A stretch of DNA of 64,000 nucleotides, taken from the NCBI RefSeq assembly GCF_900187225.1, contig NZ_LT906436.1, positions 1,488,001 to 1,552,000 of the forward strand, given 5' to 3'. Shown here piece after piece: positions 1-8,603 of the stretch. Origin of the DNA: Listeria monocytogenes. GTDB lineage: Bacteria; Bacillota; Bacilli; Lactobacillales; Listeriaceae. The notes under the pieces are model-generated. The model was not told the origin of the DNA. It worked only from the letters and a program-made list of their open reading frames with translations, and made no database searches. Within the stretch, counting starts at the first letter, position 1. Each line of letters starts with the position of its first letter. Made by a program: the position numbers and the translations under genes.

Positions 1-629
1 ACATCTGTTGCTTTGACCATCTCTGTAATAATTTGTTCTGCAGATACATCTGTTCCTTTGAAAGTGTACGTAGCTGGGTATAAATAACCTTCTAATGGAT
101 GTTTAATAGATTTATTTAACACATCATTAGTTACCGTTTCTGGATATGCTTTAATCATAGAAGCAACAAATTCGGGATCATCCATTGTTTTAAGTACATC
201 TGCTTTTTTTAGTTTTGGTTGATAAGCAACAATTCTATCAGCAATTTGGTCTAACGTGTAGCCTTCTGGAATGACTAGTTTGGCAGGTGCCACCGTTTTT
301 CCTTCTTGCATTTTTTTAACGATTTGATCCGTGTTCATTGCGGGGCTTAATTCATAATTTCCCGCTTTTAAATTTGTATCATTATTATATTTTACATAAA
401 ACGAGAAAATAGAAGCATTATTAATTACTTTTTTATCTTCTAAAATGGTAGAAATGTCTGAGATACTAGAGCCTGCTGGGATTTCAACGGTGATTTTCTC
501 TTTGCTTGCTTCATCTTTTGGTTCTAGTTGCGATTTTACATAATAATAACCTGAAAAAGTTGCAATCACTAAAATTAAAATAATAATAGAAATAATAATT
601 GTAATCTTCTTACCTTTTGTATTCTTCAT
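1..629 (-). CDS. mltG: Endolytic murein transglycosylase MltG, partial (C-terminus beyond left edge)
   Basis: The ATG at 629 follows GAGGT by about 6 nt and opens a frame that runs off the left edge (about 209 codons seen). The product has a short basic N-terminus, one membrane helix (about residues 8-30), then an extracellular region with a LysM-like stretch and the YceG-family motif LEGYLYPATYTF. MltG cleaves nascent glycan strands at the outer membrane face and so ends peptidoglycan polymerisation. The catalytic glutamate, which I recall lies in a later conserved motif, is outside the window, so activity cannot be judged. It is divergent from dedA. Family call is firm; completeness is unknown. 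Confidence 0.88.
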   Translation of the reverse strand, partial: MKNTKGKKITIIISIIILILVIATFSGYYYVKSQLEPKDEASKEKITVEIPAGSSISDISTILEDKKVINNASIFSFYVKYNNDTNLKAGNYELSPAMNTDQIVKKMQEGKTVAPAKLVIPEGYTLDQIADRIVAYQPKLKKADVLKTMDDPEFVASMIKAYPETVTNDVLNKSIKHPLEGYLYPATYTFKGTDVSAEQIITEMVKATD

Positions 630-664
630 TTTAGACCTCATTTCATTGAAAACAATTCTAATCT

Positions 665-693
665 ATTATACCGATTATCATAAAAAAATGCTA
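665..693 (-). promoter_or_regulatory. Possible mltG promoter
   Basis: A perfect -10 TATAAT on the minus strand lies at 670-665, about 36 nt before the mltG start. The -35 at the usual spacing (TAGCAT) is poor, so only the -10 is good evidence. Confidence 0.35.
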
Positions 694-719
694 TTCAATA
701 CGGAAAATTTTCTTAAAAA

Positions 720-748
720 GTGACGTTTTTATGTTTTTTCGGTATAAT
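720..748 (+). promoter_or_regulatory. Probable sigma-A promoter of dedA
   Basis: GTGACG (720-725), 17 bp spacer, perfect TATAAT (743-748). It lies back to back with the mltG promoter region and about 84 nt before the dedA start. Confidence 0.55.
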
Positions 749-831
749 AAATAGCGTGATTTAACGAACAAGACAGAATCAGTCAAAGACTTGCTTCTGC
801 CAATTAATTAAATATTGAAGGAGTCTTTTGG

Positions 832-1458
832 ATGTTACATACGTTAATACAAAGTTTGCAAGATTTCACGATGTGGTTAGTAGATTCACTTGGTCACTGG
901 GGAATTTTCCTCGGAATGCTGATTGAAAGTGTTTGTATTCCGCTACCTAGTGAAGTCATTATGCTATTTGGTGGATTTATGGCGGAAGCTGGGAAATTAA
1001 ATTTTTGGCTCGTTGTCTTTGCTGGGATTTCTGGTAACTTAGTAGGTTCACTGATTGCTTATTACATAGGTAAATTCGGCGGTAGAGCTTTAGTCCTGAA
1101 ATTTGGGAAGTATATTTTCTTAAATGTAAAACACCTAGATAAAGCAGAACTTTGGTTCGGTCGTTACGGAGCAAGAGCTGTATTTTTCGGCCGCGTATTA
1201 CCAGTTATTCGGACATTTATTTCGTTACCCGCCGGCATTGCGAAAATGAATGTGTGGAAATTTATTATATACACGATTTTAGGTTGTATTCCGTGGAACA
1301 TTTTTCTTACATGGCTTGGTTATTCCTTAGCTTCTAATTGGAGCGTCGTGGAAAAATATACGCGACCAATAAGCTATTTAATGTTAGCTTTAGTTATTGC
1401 CATCGTTGTCTACCTTGCTTACAAAGTATGGAATAAACGTGCTAGAAACGCAAAATAA
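832..1458 (+). CDS. DedA/SNARE-associated family membrane protein
   Basis: 208 residues with the DedA architecture: an N-terminal half carrying the acidic re-entrant motif (E32, P37/P39, E41) and a conserved FGRxLPxxR segment (R121, R127), then C-terminal membrane helices and a basic tail. DedA proteins act in membrane lipid homeostasis; some members are linked to undecaprenyl-phosphate or phospholipid recycling and to proton-motive force. The substrate of this one cannot be read from sequence. AAGGAG at 818-823 supports the start. The gene is monocistronic, between its own promoter and a bidirectional terminator. Confidence 0.85.
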   Translation: MLHTLIQSLQDFTMWLVDSLGHWGIFLGMLIESVCIPLPSEVIMLFGGFMAEAGKLNFWLVVFAGISGNLVGSLIAYYIGKFGGRALVLKFGKYIFLNVKHLDKAELWFGRYGARAVFFGRVLPVIRTFISLPAGIAKMNVWKFIIYTILGCIPWNIFLTWLGYSLASNWSVVEKYTRPISYLMLALVIAIVVYLAYKVWNKRARNAK

Positions 1459-1500
1459 AAAGCATGTCTTGACAGTTTTTGTCAGGACATGCTTTTTTAA
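1459..1500. terminator. Bidirectional terminator, dedA / DUF1292 gene
   Basis: Near-perfect inverted repeat (AGCATGTC..GACA / TGTC..GACATGCT) with A/T runs on both sides. It can end dedA (+) and the reoM-ruvX-DUF1292 transcript (-). Confidence 0.88.
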
Positions 1501-1502
1501 TA

Positions 1503-1805
1503 TTATTCTTCGTCTTCGTCAGCTAGGAATGTAGCAAGGATTTCTTCAATCATATCCCATTCTTCATCTGTTTCAACAGGTTTAAGTTGACCTTGTTTAC
1601 CTTCTTCATCTTGGATATAGCTAGATGCAAGGATTTCGATTTCTTCGTCTTCCCCTTTACCTGCTGGGAAATATAATACGTAAGATTTGTCAAAGTCTTC
1701 GGAATCAAAGTCAAAAAGAATTTCGTAAGCTTCTTCTTTTCCTTCTTCGTTTGTAATCCAAATAATATTTTCTTCTTCATGATTATGGTTATGTTCTTCT
1801 GCCAT
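1503..1805 (-). CDS. DUF1292 family acidic protein (YrzB-like)
   Basis: 100 residues, very rich in Glu and Asp, with a His-rich N-terminus (HNHNH), a DUF1292 core and an acidic tail. The longer frame opens at a GTG at 1814 that sits inside the ribosome-binding site GAGGTGA (1817-1811). The ATG at 1805, 5 nt after that site, is therefore the start. Third gene of the conserved reoM-ruvX-DUF1292 cluster (yrzL-yrrK-yrzB in Bacillus), 15 nt after ruvX. Function is unknown. The His-rich N-terminus could bind metal, which is inference only. Confidence 0.8.
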
Positions 1806-1820
1806 TAAATTCACCTCAAA

Positions 1821-2237
1821 TTAATTAGTAGTGTCCAAATAGGACTGTAAAATCATTACTGCAGCTAACTTATCAATTACTTCTTTTCGTTTTTTACGCG
1901 AAACATCTGCTTCAATCAAAGTTCTTTCAGCGGCAGAAGTGGTCAAACGTTCATCCCAAAGCACAACAGGCAAACCGATTCTCGCCTCAAGTACTTCAGC
2001 ATATATTTTAGAACTTTCAGCACGAGGTCCTATGGTGTTATTCATATTCTTAGGAAGCCCAACTACGACTTTTTCCACTTCATATTCAAGCACTAGCTCT
2101 TTTACGCGGTCATAGCCGAATTGCTTTCTATTCTCGTCAATCTGAATTGTTTCCACACCTTGCGCGGTCCAACCAAGTGGATCACTTATCGCTACGCCGA
2201 CTGTTTTCGAGCCGACATCTAAACCCATTATTCTCAT
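1821..2237 (-). CDS. ruvX: Putative pre-16S rRNA nuclease / Holliday junction resolvase-like YqgF (RuvX)
   Basis: 138 residues, RNase H-like fold of the YqgF/RuvX family: [10 protein letters not shown] with D7, VVGLP (58-62), WDERLTT (94-100) and D122 give the acidic active site. The family was first described as Holliday junction resolvases; later work supports 16S rRNA 5'-end maturation. The start overlaps the reoM stop (ATGA), so the two are translationally coupled. Length is normal for the family. Confidence 0.88.
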   Translation of the reverse strand: MRIMGLDVGSKTVGVAISDPLGWTAQGVETIQIDENRKQFGYDRVKELVLEYEVEKVVVGLPKNMNNTIGPRAESSKIYAEVLEARIGLPVVLWDERLTTSAAERTLIEADVSRKKRKEVIDKLAAVMILQSYLDTTN

Positions 2238-2506
2238 TTCTCACCAATTTCGTTATTTTTCAGATACGCTTTGACAAGTTCCTCGATAATTTCATCTCGT
2301 TCTAAACGACGTATCATACTTCTAGCATCCTTGTGACGAGGAATATAAGCTGGATCGCCTGAAAGTAAATAGCCAACGATTTGATTTACGGGATTATAGC
2401 CTTTTTCTTCAAGAGCAACGTAGACTTGTTTCATTAATTTTTTTACATCTTCTTCAATTGAATCATCGCCGAAGTTGTAAAACATTGTTTGATCTTTTGA
2501 ATCCAT
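2234..2506 (-). CDS. reoM: ReoM/IreB family regulatory phosphoprotein
   Basis: 90 residues, IreB family (formerly DUF965/UPF0297). The N-terminus [12 protein letters not shown] places a threonine at position 7, which in Listeria ReoM is the site phosphorylated by the PASTA kinase PrkA. Unphosphorylated ReoM promotes ClpCP-dependent degradation of MurA, so this gene sets peptidoglycan precursor supply. That role is established knowledge; here I see only the conserved sequence and Thr7. GAGGTG 8 nt before ATG supports the start. First gene of a three-gene operon with its own promoter. Confidence 0.9.
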   Translation of the reverse strand: MDSKDQTMFYNFGDDSIEEDVKKLMKQVYVALEEKGYNPVNQIVGYLLSGDPAYIPRHKDARSMIRRLERDEIIEELVKAYLKNNEIGEK

Positions 2507-2542
2507 AATCGAAGCACCTCATTCCTTCATGTATCTCCTTTC

Positions 2543-2571
2543 ATTTTACACTATGTGAACGGAAATAACAA
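2543..2571 (-). promoter_or_regulatory. Sigma-A promoter of reoM-ruvX-DUF1292
   Basis: On the minus strand: TTGTTA (2571-2566), 17 bp, TAAAAT (2548-2543), about 37 nt before the reoM start. It lies between the alaS stop and reoM, so the three genes need not depend on alaS transcription. Confidence 0.7.
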
Positions 2572-2597
2572 AGAAAAATGAGGCGCTTTGATGAAAT

Positions 2598-5237
2598 TTA
2601 TGCTTGTTGTTCTTTTACCCAAGTAGAAACGTAATCAAGGGCAGTTCTGAGTTCTGCTGGATTTTTACCGCCAGCTTGAGCCATGTCAGGGCGTCCACCA
2701 CCGTTACCGCCGCATCGTGTTGCCACTTCTTTTAATAATTTACCTGCGTGGTAACCTGCTTTGATTGCTTCTTCAGAGACTGCGGAGATTAAGTTTACTT
2801 TATCGCCTTGAACAGCGCCTAAAACAAGAATTCCACCAATTTTTTTATCTTTCCAGTTATCCACAAATTGACGTAATTGGTTCATGTCTTTTGCATTCAC
2901 TTGTTTTGCAATCACTTTGACGCCACCAATTTCTTCTGGTGATTCAAAAATATCAGCGCTTGCTGCACTTGCCAATTTGCTTAATAATGATTCGTTCTCA
3001 CGTTTCACTTCGCGCAAGTCAGCTTGTAATAGTTCTACTTTTTGTGGAGTTTCTTTAGTTGTTGTTTTTAGTAGACTTGCTGCCTGTTTTAATGTATTTT
3101 CTTGTTCTGTTACAAAGCGATATGCTTCTTTTCCAGTAACAGCTTCGATACGTCTAGTTCCTGCTCCGATACCTGTTTCGGATACAATTTTGAATAGACC
3201 AATATCAGCTGTATTACGAACATGGACACCACCACATAGTTCAATGCTGTATTTGCCTACTTGTACAACTCGTACAATATCACCGTATTTTTCGCCGAAT
3301 AGTGCCATAGCGCCAAGTTCTTTTGCTTCCGCTATAGGCATTTCTTCAATTACAACATTGATTTGTTCCCAGATTTTTTCATTCACGATTTCTTCCATTT
3401 TTGTTAGTTCTTCTTCTGTAATTTGACCAAAATGAGAGAAGTCAAAGCGCAAACGATCCGGGGAAACAAGAGAGCCAGCTTGGTTAACATGTTCGCCTAA
3501 TGTATCTTTTAATGCACGGTGTAAAAGGTGTGTGGCTGTATGGTTTTTGATTGTTTCGCGACGTTTTACCCTATCGACAGCAAGTTTCACTGTGTCGCCT
3601 GTTTTTAATACGCCTTCTTTGACAGAAATACGATGTAAATTTTGTTTGTTTGGCGCTTTTTGTACATCTTCTACATAAGCAAGACCCGTTTCGCTCTCGA
3701 TTGTTCCTTTGTCAGCAACTTGTCCGCCGCTTTCTGCATAAAATGGTGTTTCTTTGAATATAACTTGCGCTTCGTTTCCAGCAGCTACCTCGTCAACAAG
3801 GGTGTCATTTTGGATTAAATACAAGATTTCTGAAACGTGCTCTGTTGAGTTGTAGCCAACAAATGCACTTTTTTCGGTTAAATTAGCAAGCAGTTCGCCT
3901 TGCACTTGCATAGATTTCACATCAGCACGAGCAGCACGAGCACGAGCACGTTGTTCTTTCATTTCTGCTTCGAAGCCAGCGTGATCCACTTTTAAGCCAT
4001 GATCTTCCGCATATTCTTCCGTCAATTCCACTGGGAAACCGAATGTATCATATAATTTGAAAATGTCTGCGCCTTTGATAACTTGTTCGTTCGTTTCTTT
4101 CGCAGTTTTTAGGATTGTTTCCAAAATTGCTAGACCTTCGTTTAATGTTTCGTGGAAACGTTCTTCTTCCGTGCGAATAACTTTTTGGATAAAGTATGTT
4201 TGGTTTTCTACTTCTGGATAGAAACTATTCATGATTTTCCCAACTACTGGTACTAATTTGTACATAAATGGTTCGTTGATTGTTAGAACTTTTGCATAAC
4301 GAACAGCACGGCGAAGTAAACGACGTAAAATATATCCGCGTCCTTCGTTGGATGGTAAAGCACCGTCACCGATTGCAAAAGCTACAGTACGAATATGGTC
4401 AGCGATTACTTTAAATGCCACATCATTTTCTTGTGAATGGCCATATTTCACACCAGCGATTTGTTCAACTTCACGAATAATTGGCATAAACAAATCTGTT
4501 TCAAAGTTAGTTGGTGCGTCTTGGATGATGGAAACCATCCGTTCAAGCCCCATCCCTGTATCAATGTTTTGTTTTGGAAGCGGTGTGTATGTTCCATCTG
4601 GATTATGGTTAAACTGGGAAAATACTAAGTTCCAGATTTCTAAATAACGCTCATTTTCTCCACCTGGATATAATTCTGGATCACTTGCATCGTCACCGAA
4701 AGCAGGTCCACGGTCATAGAAAATTTCGCTGTCTGGGCCACTTGGTCCAATACCGATATCCCAGAAATTATCTTCAATTTCGACGATATGATCATCACTC
4801 AAACCAATTTTTTCGCGCCATAACGTTTTCGCTTCTTCATCTTCTGGATACACAGTCACATACAATTTATCTGGATCAAAACCAATCCATTTAGGGCTCG
4901 TTAGGAATTCCCAAGCAAAAACAATCGCCCCTTCTTTAAAATAATCACCGATAGAAAAGTTTCCTAGCATTTCAAAGAATGTATGATGACGCGCTGTTTT
5001 ACCGACGTTTTCAATGTCATTTGTACGGATGGATTTTTGAGCGTTCGCCATTCTTGGATTATCCGGAATAACGGAACCGTCAAAGTATTTTTTCATGGTT
5101 GCTACACCACTGTTAATCCAAAGAATTGTTGGATCATTATTTGGTACAAGTGGTGCACTAGGTTCGATAGTATGCCCTTTTTCTTTAAAGAAATCTAAAA
5201 ATAACTGTCTTACTTCAGCGCTTGATAATTGTTTCAT
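2598..5237 (-). CDS. alaS: Alanyl-tRNA synthetase
   Basis: 879 residues, full length. Class II catalytic domain (about 1-250), tRNA-recognition domain (250-450), editing domain with the HTATHLLH zinc motif (H566, H570) and CGGVH (C668, H672), then the Gly-rich C-Ala domain ([16 protein letters not shown] near 845). It charges tRNA-Ala and clears Ser/Gly mischarging. AAGGAGG precedes the ATG. A T-box leader makes expression respond to uncharged tRNA-Ala. Confidence 0.97.
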   Translation of the reverse strand: MKQLSSAEVRQLFLDFFKEKGHTIEPSAPLVPNNDPTILWINSGVATMKKYFDGSVIPDNPRMANAQKSIRTNDIENVGKTARHHTFFEMLGNFSIGDYFKEGAIVFAWEFLTSPKWIGFDPDKLYVTVYPEDEEAKTLWREKIGLSDDHIVEIEDNFWDIGIGPSGPDSEIFYDRGPAFGDDASDPELYPGGENERYLEIWNLVFSQFNHNPDGTYTPLPKQNIDTGMGLERMVSIIQDAPTNFETDLFMPIIREVEQIAGVKYGHSQENDVAFKVIADHIRTVAFAIGDGALPSNEGRGYILRRLLRRAVRYAKVLTINEPFMYKLVPVVGKIMNSFYPEVENQTYFIQKVIRTEEERFHETLNEGLAILETILKTAKETNEQVIKGADIFKLYDTFGFPVELTEEYAEDHGLKVDHAGFEAEMKEQRARARAARADVKSMQVQGELLANLTEKSAFVGYNSTEHVSEILYLIQNDTLVDEVAAGNEAQVIFKETPFYAESGGQVADKGTIESETGLAYVEDVQKAPNKQNLHRISVKEGVLKTGDTVKLAVDRVKRRETIKNHTATHLLHRALKDTLGEHVNQAGSLVSPDRLRFDFSHFGQITEEELTKMEEIVNEKIWEQINVVIEEMPIAEAKELGAMALFGEKYGDIVRVVQVGKYSIELCGGVHVRNTADIGLFKIVSETGIGAGTRRIEAVTGKEAYRFVTEQENTLKQAASLLKTTTKETPQKVELLQADLREVKRENESLLSKLASAASADIFESPEEIGGVKVIAKQVNAKDMNQLRQFVDNWKDKKIGGILVLGAVQGDKVNLISAVSEEAIKAGYHAGKLLKEVATRCGGNGGGRPDMAQAGGKNPAELRTALDYVSTWVKEQQA

Positions 5238-5265
5238 TTTTTATTTCCTCCTTTTGGTTTTACAA

Positions 5266-5294
5266 CAAAAAAAGCCCATATGATTGCTCACAGG
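5266..5294 (-). terminator. T-box terminator of the alaS leader
   Basis: On the minus strand, CCC-TGTGA, loop GCAA, TCATA-(T)GGG, then C and seven T. This is the expression-platform terminator between the T-box core and the alaS ribosome-binding site. Confidence 0.75.
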
Positions 5295-5512
5295 GACGAT
5301 TTTGGTGAAATCGCGGTACCACCCTGTTTGCAATGATATAGACTTTGTATCATTACCTCTTCAGTTATCTGTTAACGTGGATAAGACGGATCATCTAATG
5401 GGAGAGCAATTTTGGAACTAGCGTGGTTTTCCTTCCAGCCATGGGAAAACTCTCTAATCACGTGGAAACCAAAATCATATTCCTATCATGTATCAATTTC
5501 TATTCAACAATA
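5266..5512 (-). promoter_or_regulatory. T-box riboswitch, alanine, upstream of alaS
   Basis: The conserved T-box core reads GGGTGGTACCGCG on the minus strand (5324-5312). Stem I is built from the AAAATC/GATTTTGG-type arms around 5477 and 5408, with terminal loop CATGGCTGGAA flanked by TTTTCC/GGAAAA. Directly after the 3' arm is GCT (5407-5405), the alanine specifier. The AGTA half of the loop-E motif, clear in the hisS and valS leaders, is not seen here. The terminator hairpin follows at 5294-5266. Uncharged tRNA-Ala should stabilise the antiterminator and allow alaS transcription. Confidence 0.92.
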
Positions 5513-5518
5513 AACTAA

Positions 5519-5547
5519 ATTATAAAGAACGGATGGCTAAATGTCAA
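5519..5547 (-). promoter_or_regulatory. Sigma-A promoter of alaS
   Basis: Consensus promoter on the minus strand: TTGACA (5547-5542), 17 bp, TATAAT (5524-5519). The TGA stop codon of the upstream ABC ATPase gene (5546-5544) is part of the -35 hexamer. Transcription would begin near 5512, just before the T-box stem I. Confidence 0.85.
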
Positions 5548-6239
5548 CTGTTTATTAGACTATTCGTTGATTGTTTCTTTTCAACAAAGCTTCCATTTTT
5601 AAGTGTTAGTTTTACATCTGATACTTTTGCAATCTCAGGATCATGTGTCACCATAATAACGCATTTACCTTCTTTGTGAGCTAAATCTTGGAATAAGGTA
5701 ACTACTTCTTTACTAGTACGTTCATCCAAATTCCCAGTCGGCTCATCTGCTACAATCAATTCTGTTTCGCAGCAAAGGGCTCGAGCAATCGAAACCCGTT
5801 GTTGTTGCCCACCACTTAACGTCAATACTTTTTGCCGCGCCATTTCTTCTGTGATGCCCACTTTTTCTAGCATACTCAGTGCAAAGGCCTTTTTATCTGG
5901 TTGATTTACATGGGTAATTTCCATTGCAGTCGTTACATTTTGAAGAGCGGTCATATATGTTAACAAATTATAGCTTTGGAAAACAATCGAGACATATTTA
6001 TTTCTAAATTGTTGTAGGCCAATGCTTTTAAGTGAACTACCTTTATAATAGATATCACCCTCTTTTTGCGTATCGAGCCCTCCTGCAAGGGATAAAAAGG
6101 TTGTTTTCCCTGAGCCGGAACTTCCGACTACCGTGTAAAAAACACCAGCTTCAAAATCATAATTGATATCATTTAAAATCGATTCGTCTTTCGTTTTATA
6201 CCAATAAGAAATATTTTCAAACGTTAATACTTTGGTCAT
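5544..6239 (-). CDS. ABC transporter ATP-binding protein (MacB/LolD type)
   Basis: 231 residues with a complete nucleotide-binding domain: Walker A GSSGSGKTT (39-47), Q-loop VFQSYN near 87, signature LSGGQQQR (141-148), Walker B LIVADEP (161-167) and H-loop MVTHD. The sequence is of the MacB/LolD/BceA group that pairs with a large-loop permease. It follows that permease by 8 nt in one operon, divergent from a two-component system, an arrangement typical of antimicrobial-peptide or envelope-stress exporters. Substrate unknown. Confidence 0.9.
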   Translation of the reverse strand: MTKVLTFENISYWYKTKDESILNDINYDFEAGVFYTVVGSSGSGKTTFLSLAGGLDTQKEGDIYYKGSSLKSIGLQQFRNKYVSIVFQSYNLLTYMTALQNVTTAMEITHVNQPDKKAFALSMLEKVGITEEMARQKVLTLSGGQQQRVSIARALCCETELIVADEPTGNLDERTSKEVVTLFQDLAHKEGKCVIMVTHDPEIAKVSDVKLTLKNGSFVEKKQSTNSLINS

Positions 6240-6247
6240 ATCGTCAC

Positions 6248-7750
6248 CTACTCCTGTTTAGTTAGAATTGTTTTTGGATTCATACGAAGAACGAGTGCAG
6301 CTGGTAAAAGAACAGAGATAAAGGCAATTCCGATCCCAATTCCGCCCATTTTTAGCATATCTTCTAATGTTACTTGAATGTCTAATTCTTTGATTTGTTC
6401 CGTGTTTTTCGTCAAGTTGCTCACACTCTCACCAAATCCACCCGGACCGCCTTGGCCGCCACCACCAGGACCACGGTTTTCTGTGGAAGTCGTTGTTTCG
6501 TTAGTAGATGAATTTTGTTGTGCCAGTAATTGATTTCCAGCTAATTGCGCTACATAATGACTACTTGCAGCAGCTAACCCAAAGGAGACTAGAGCTACAA
6601 TTAAAATTTCAACAAAGAATTGCGCGATTAATTTACCACGTTTTTCACCGATAGCTAGAAGTACGCCCATTTCGTATTTGCGATCGCGTACTTGCATCAT
6701 TACAAGTAAACCTAAGATGAGCGCTCCGGCAATGCTGACAATATAGACAACATTTTTAGAGAAAGATGCGACACTGTTAATTGGTCCAATCATTTGTTGG
6801 TAAAGTGTATCATTGGCATCTAATTTAAATGTATCCCAATCAATGCTATCAACTTTTTTCGCTTCTTTTTCAAAAGCAGAAATATTAGCCGCATCATCCA
6901 TTGTATAAACAGCTGAGTCTACCGTGTTTTTATAGTTGGAACCCTTAATTGTATTAGCTACTGTATAAGGAACATATACTTTATTATAAGGATTTAGGAA
7001 AGAGAAGTTTTGTGCCATATCACTTCCAGAATCTGTTGTTTTATAAATACCAACGATTTTTAATGTTACTTTGGTATTGCCATCACTAGATGTGACAGTG
7101 AAAGAATCGCCAACTTTCCAATCATTTTCTTCTGCTAAATTTTCTTCTACCATAGCTACATTTTTATCTTTGTCAGCGGAAGTAATTGCCACACCACTTG
7201 TTAATTCACTAGTTCCTGCTTCAAAATCAGTGCTAGTTGCAGAATCAAGTAATCCACTAATACTTAAATCAGCATCTACCATTTGCGGTCCACCTTGGCC
7301 GCCTCCTGGTCCTTGTGTTTCGGTTGTTGTGGATGTTTCATCGCTGGAAGAAGATGTATCTCCAGAAGACTCAATTGGATCAAATCCGGATGCTAAAGCT
7401 TGTGTACTAGAATAATAATTATAACTTGCTACATGATTTAATTTCGCTAATTCATTAGCATCACTAACATCTATCGGGCTGCTCTCAAATTGAGGTTTGG
7501 ATTCTGTGGAACTGCTGTCACTACTTGCAGCCTCGTCTCGCATTGCCTGCATTTGTTTTTCTCGGTCAACAGTCAGTGTTACCGTTCCGCCAAGTTGTTC
7601 TCTTGCCAACTCGCTTGCTTTATCTGCGGCAGATTGAATGGTAAAGCCTGATAAAATAAGTACACAGACGACTGTGAAAATAATTAATTGTAAAACAGAT
7701 CTTCCTTTTCTCGCTTTCATGCTGAGCCATGCTCTCTTAAAAAAATTCAT
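6248..7750 (-). CDS. ABC transporter permease, MacB/FtsX-like
   Basis: 500 residues. One membrane helix at about 20-40, a large extracellular domain (about 40-332), helices at about 333-353 and 373-395, a second outside loop (396-466) and a last helix (467-490). This is the MacB/FtsX permease topology. Two low-complexity Ser/Thr then Gly/Pro segments, residues 130-156 and 414-440, share a TTTE/STEN..GPGGG.GGP pattern and both face outside. GGAGG precedes the ATG. Together with the ATPase it likely forms a mechanotransmission-type exporter; substrate unknown. Confidence 0.88.
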   Translation of the reverse strand: MNFFKRAWLSMKARKGRSVLQLIIFTVVCVLILSGFTIQSAADKASELAREQLGGTVTLTVDREKQMQAMRDEAASSDSSSTESKPQFESSPIDVSDANELAKLNHVASYNYYSSTQALASGFDPIESSGDTSSSSDETSTTTETQGPGGGQGGPQMVDADLSISGLLDSATSTDFEAGTSELTSGVAITSADKDKNVAMVEENLAEENDWKVGDSFTVTSSDGNTKVTLKIVGIYKTTDSGSDMAQNFSFLNPYNKVYVPYTVANTIKGSNYKNTVDSAVYTMDDAANISAFEKEAKKVDSIDWDTFKLDANDTLYQQMIGPINSVASFSKNVVYIVSIAGALILGLLVMMQVRDRKYEMGVLLAIGEKRGKLIAQFFVEILIVALVSFGLAAASSHYVAQLAGNQLLAQQNSSTNETTTSTENRGPGGGGQGGPGGFGESVSNLTKNTEQIKELDIQVTLEDMLKMGGIGIGIAFISVLLPAALVLRMNPKTILTKQE

Positions 7751-7759
7751 GTGATTTCC

Positions 7760-7830
7760 TCCATTCGGTTTCTACTCCACTAAGATTACTGGGGAGTTAT
7801 GAAGAAAGTATGAACAAACTATGATGCATA
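7760..7830 (-). promoter_or_regulatory. Possible operator/promoter of the ABC exporter operon
   Basis: On the minus strand TTCATA occurs twice as direct repeats 11 bp apart (7814-7809 and 7803-7798), followed by a possible -10 TAATCT near 7779. Direct repeats one helical turn apart are the usual target shape of OmpR-family regulators, and such a regulator is encoded divergently. No binding evidence exists here. Confidence 0.4.
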
Positions 7831-7861
7831 TTTTAAACTTTCGCGAAAAAAATAATTTGGC

Positions 7862-7890
7862 TTGATTATTAGGTCTAATTAGGCTAGTTT
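7862..7890 (+). promoter_or_regulatory. Possible promoter and operator of the two-component operon
   Basis: TTGATT (7862-7867), 17 bp, TAGTTT (7885-7890, a weak -10). The spacer contains the direct repeat ATTAGG at 7868-7873 and 7878-7883, exactly 10 bp apart, suited to autoregulation by the OmpR-type product. Confidence 0.4.
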
Positions 7891-7916
7891 TAAAGTAAGA
7901 GGAGTGAGAACAGAAT

Positions 7917-8603
7917 ATGAAATTACTTATGATAGAAGATAATGTAAGTGTCTGTGAAATGATAGAAATGTTCTTTATGAAAGAAGAAATTAATGCTACA
8001 TTTGTTCATGATGCCAAAATGGGTTATGAAGCGTTTTTTAAAGATGATTATGATATTGCGATTATTGACCTAATGCTTCCTAATATGGACGGAATGACCA
8101 TTTGCCGTAAAATCCGTGAAGTAAGCGATGTGCCAATTATCATTTTAACGGCTAAAGAGTCAGAATCCGATCAAGTGCTTGGTCTCGAAATGGGCGCAGA
8201 TGACTATGTAACAAAACCATTTAGCCCACTTACTTTAATGGCTCGAATTAAAGCTGTTACACGCCGCAAAAATAGTGCCACTTCTACAGAAAATAATGAA
8301 GATATCCTAGAAACAACTTATTTTAAAATTAGTAAACGCACACGCGAAATTTTTTATCAAGATGAGCTACTTGATGCTCTAACACCTAAAGAATTCGATT
8401 TACTATATTTTTTGATGCAACATCCACGACAAGTGTTTTCAAGAGAACAATTGCCGGAACAAGTTTGGGGTTATCAGTTCTACGGAGATGAGCGCACAGT
8501 GGACGTTCACATCAAACGTTTACGCCAAAAAATCGCCACCGAAACAAAGCCATTTTTGCACACCGTCTGGGGTGTTGGCTACAAATTTGATGAAACGGAA
8601 TGA
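7917..8603 (+). CDS. OmpR-family response regulator
   Basis: 228 residues. Receiver domain (1-120) with acidic pocket E7/D8, phosphoacceptor D51 (IIDLMLPNMDG), T78 and K100 (KPF), then a winged-helix DNA-binding domain ending in VDVHIKRLRQKI..TVWGVGYKF. It forms an operon with the kinase (4-nt overlap) and is divergent from the ABC exporter, which it probably controls. The specific signal is unknown. AGGAG lies about 15 nt before the ATG. Confidence 0.92.
   Translation: MKLLMIEDNVSVCEMIEMFFMKEEINATFVHDAKMGYEAFFKDDYDIAIIDLMLPNMDGMTICRKIREVSDVPIIILTAKESESDQVLGLEMGADDYVTKPFSPLTLMARIKAVTRRKNSATSTENNEDILETTYFKISKRTREIFYQDELLDALTPKEFDLLYFLMQHPRQVFSREQLPEQVWGYQFYGDERTVDVHIKRLRQKIATETKPFLHTVWGVGYKFDETE

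Noticed and set aside
2884-3426. 180-codon open frame on the + strand within alaS
   Set aside because: Antisense to a fully conserved synthetase, no ribosome-binding site, and low-complexity composition mirroring alaS codons.
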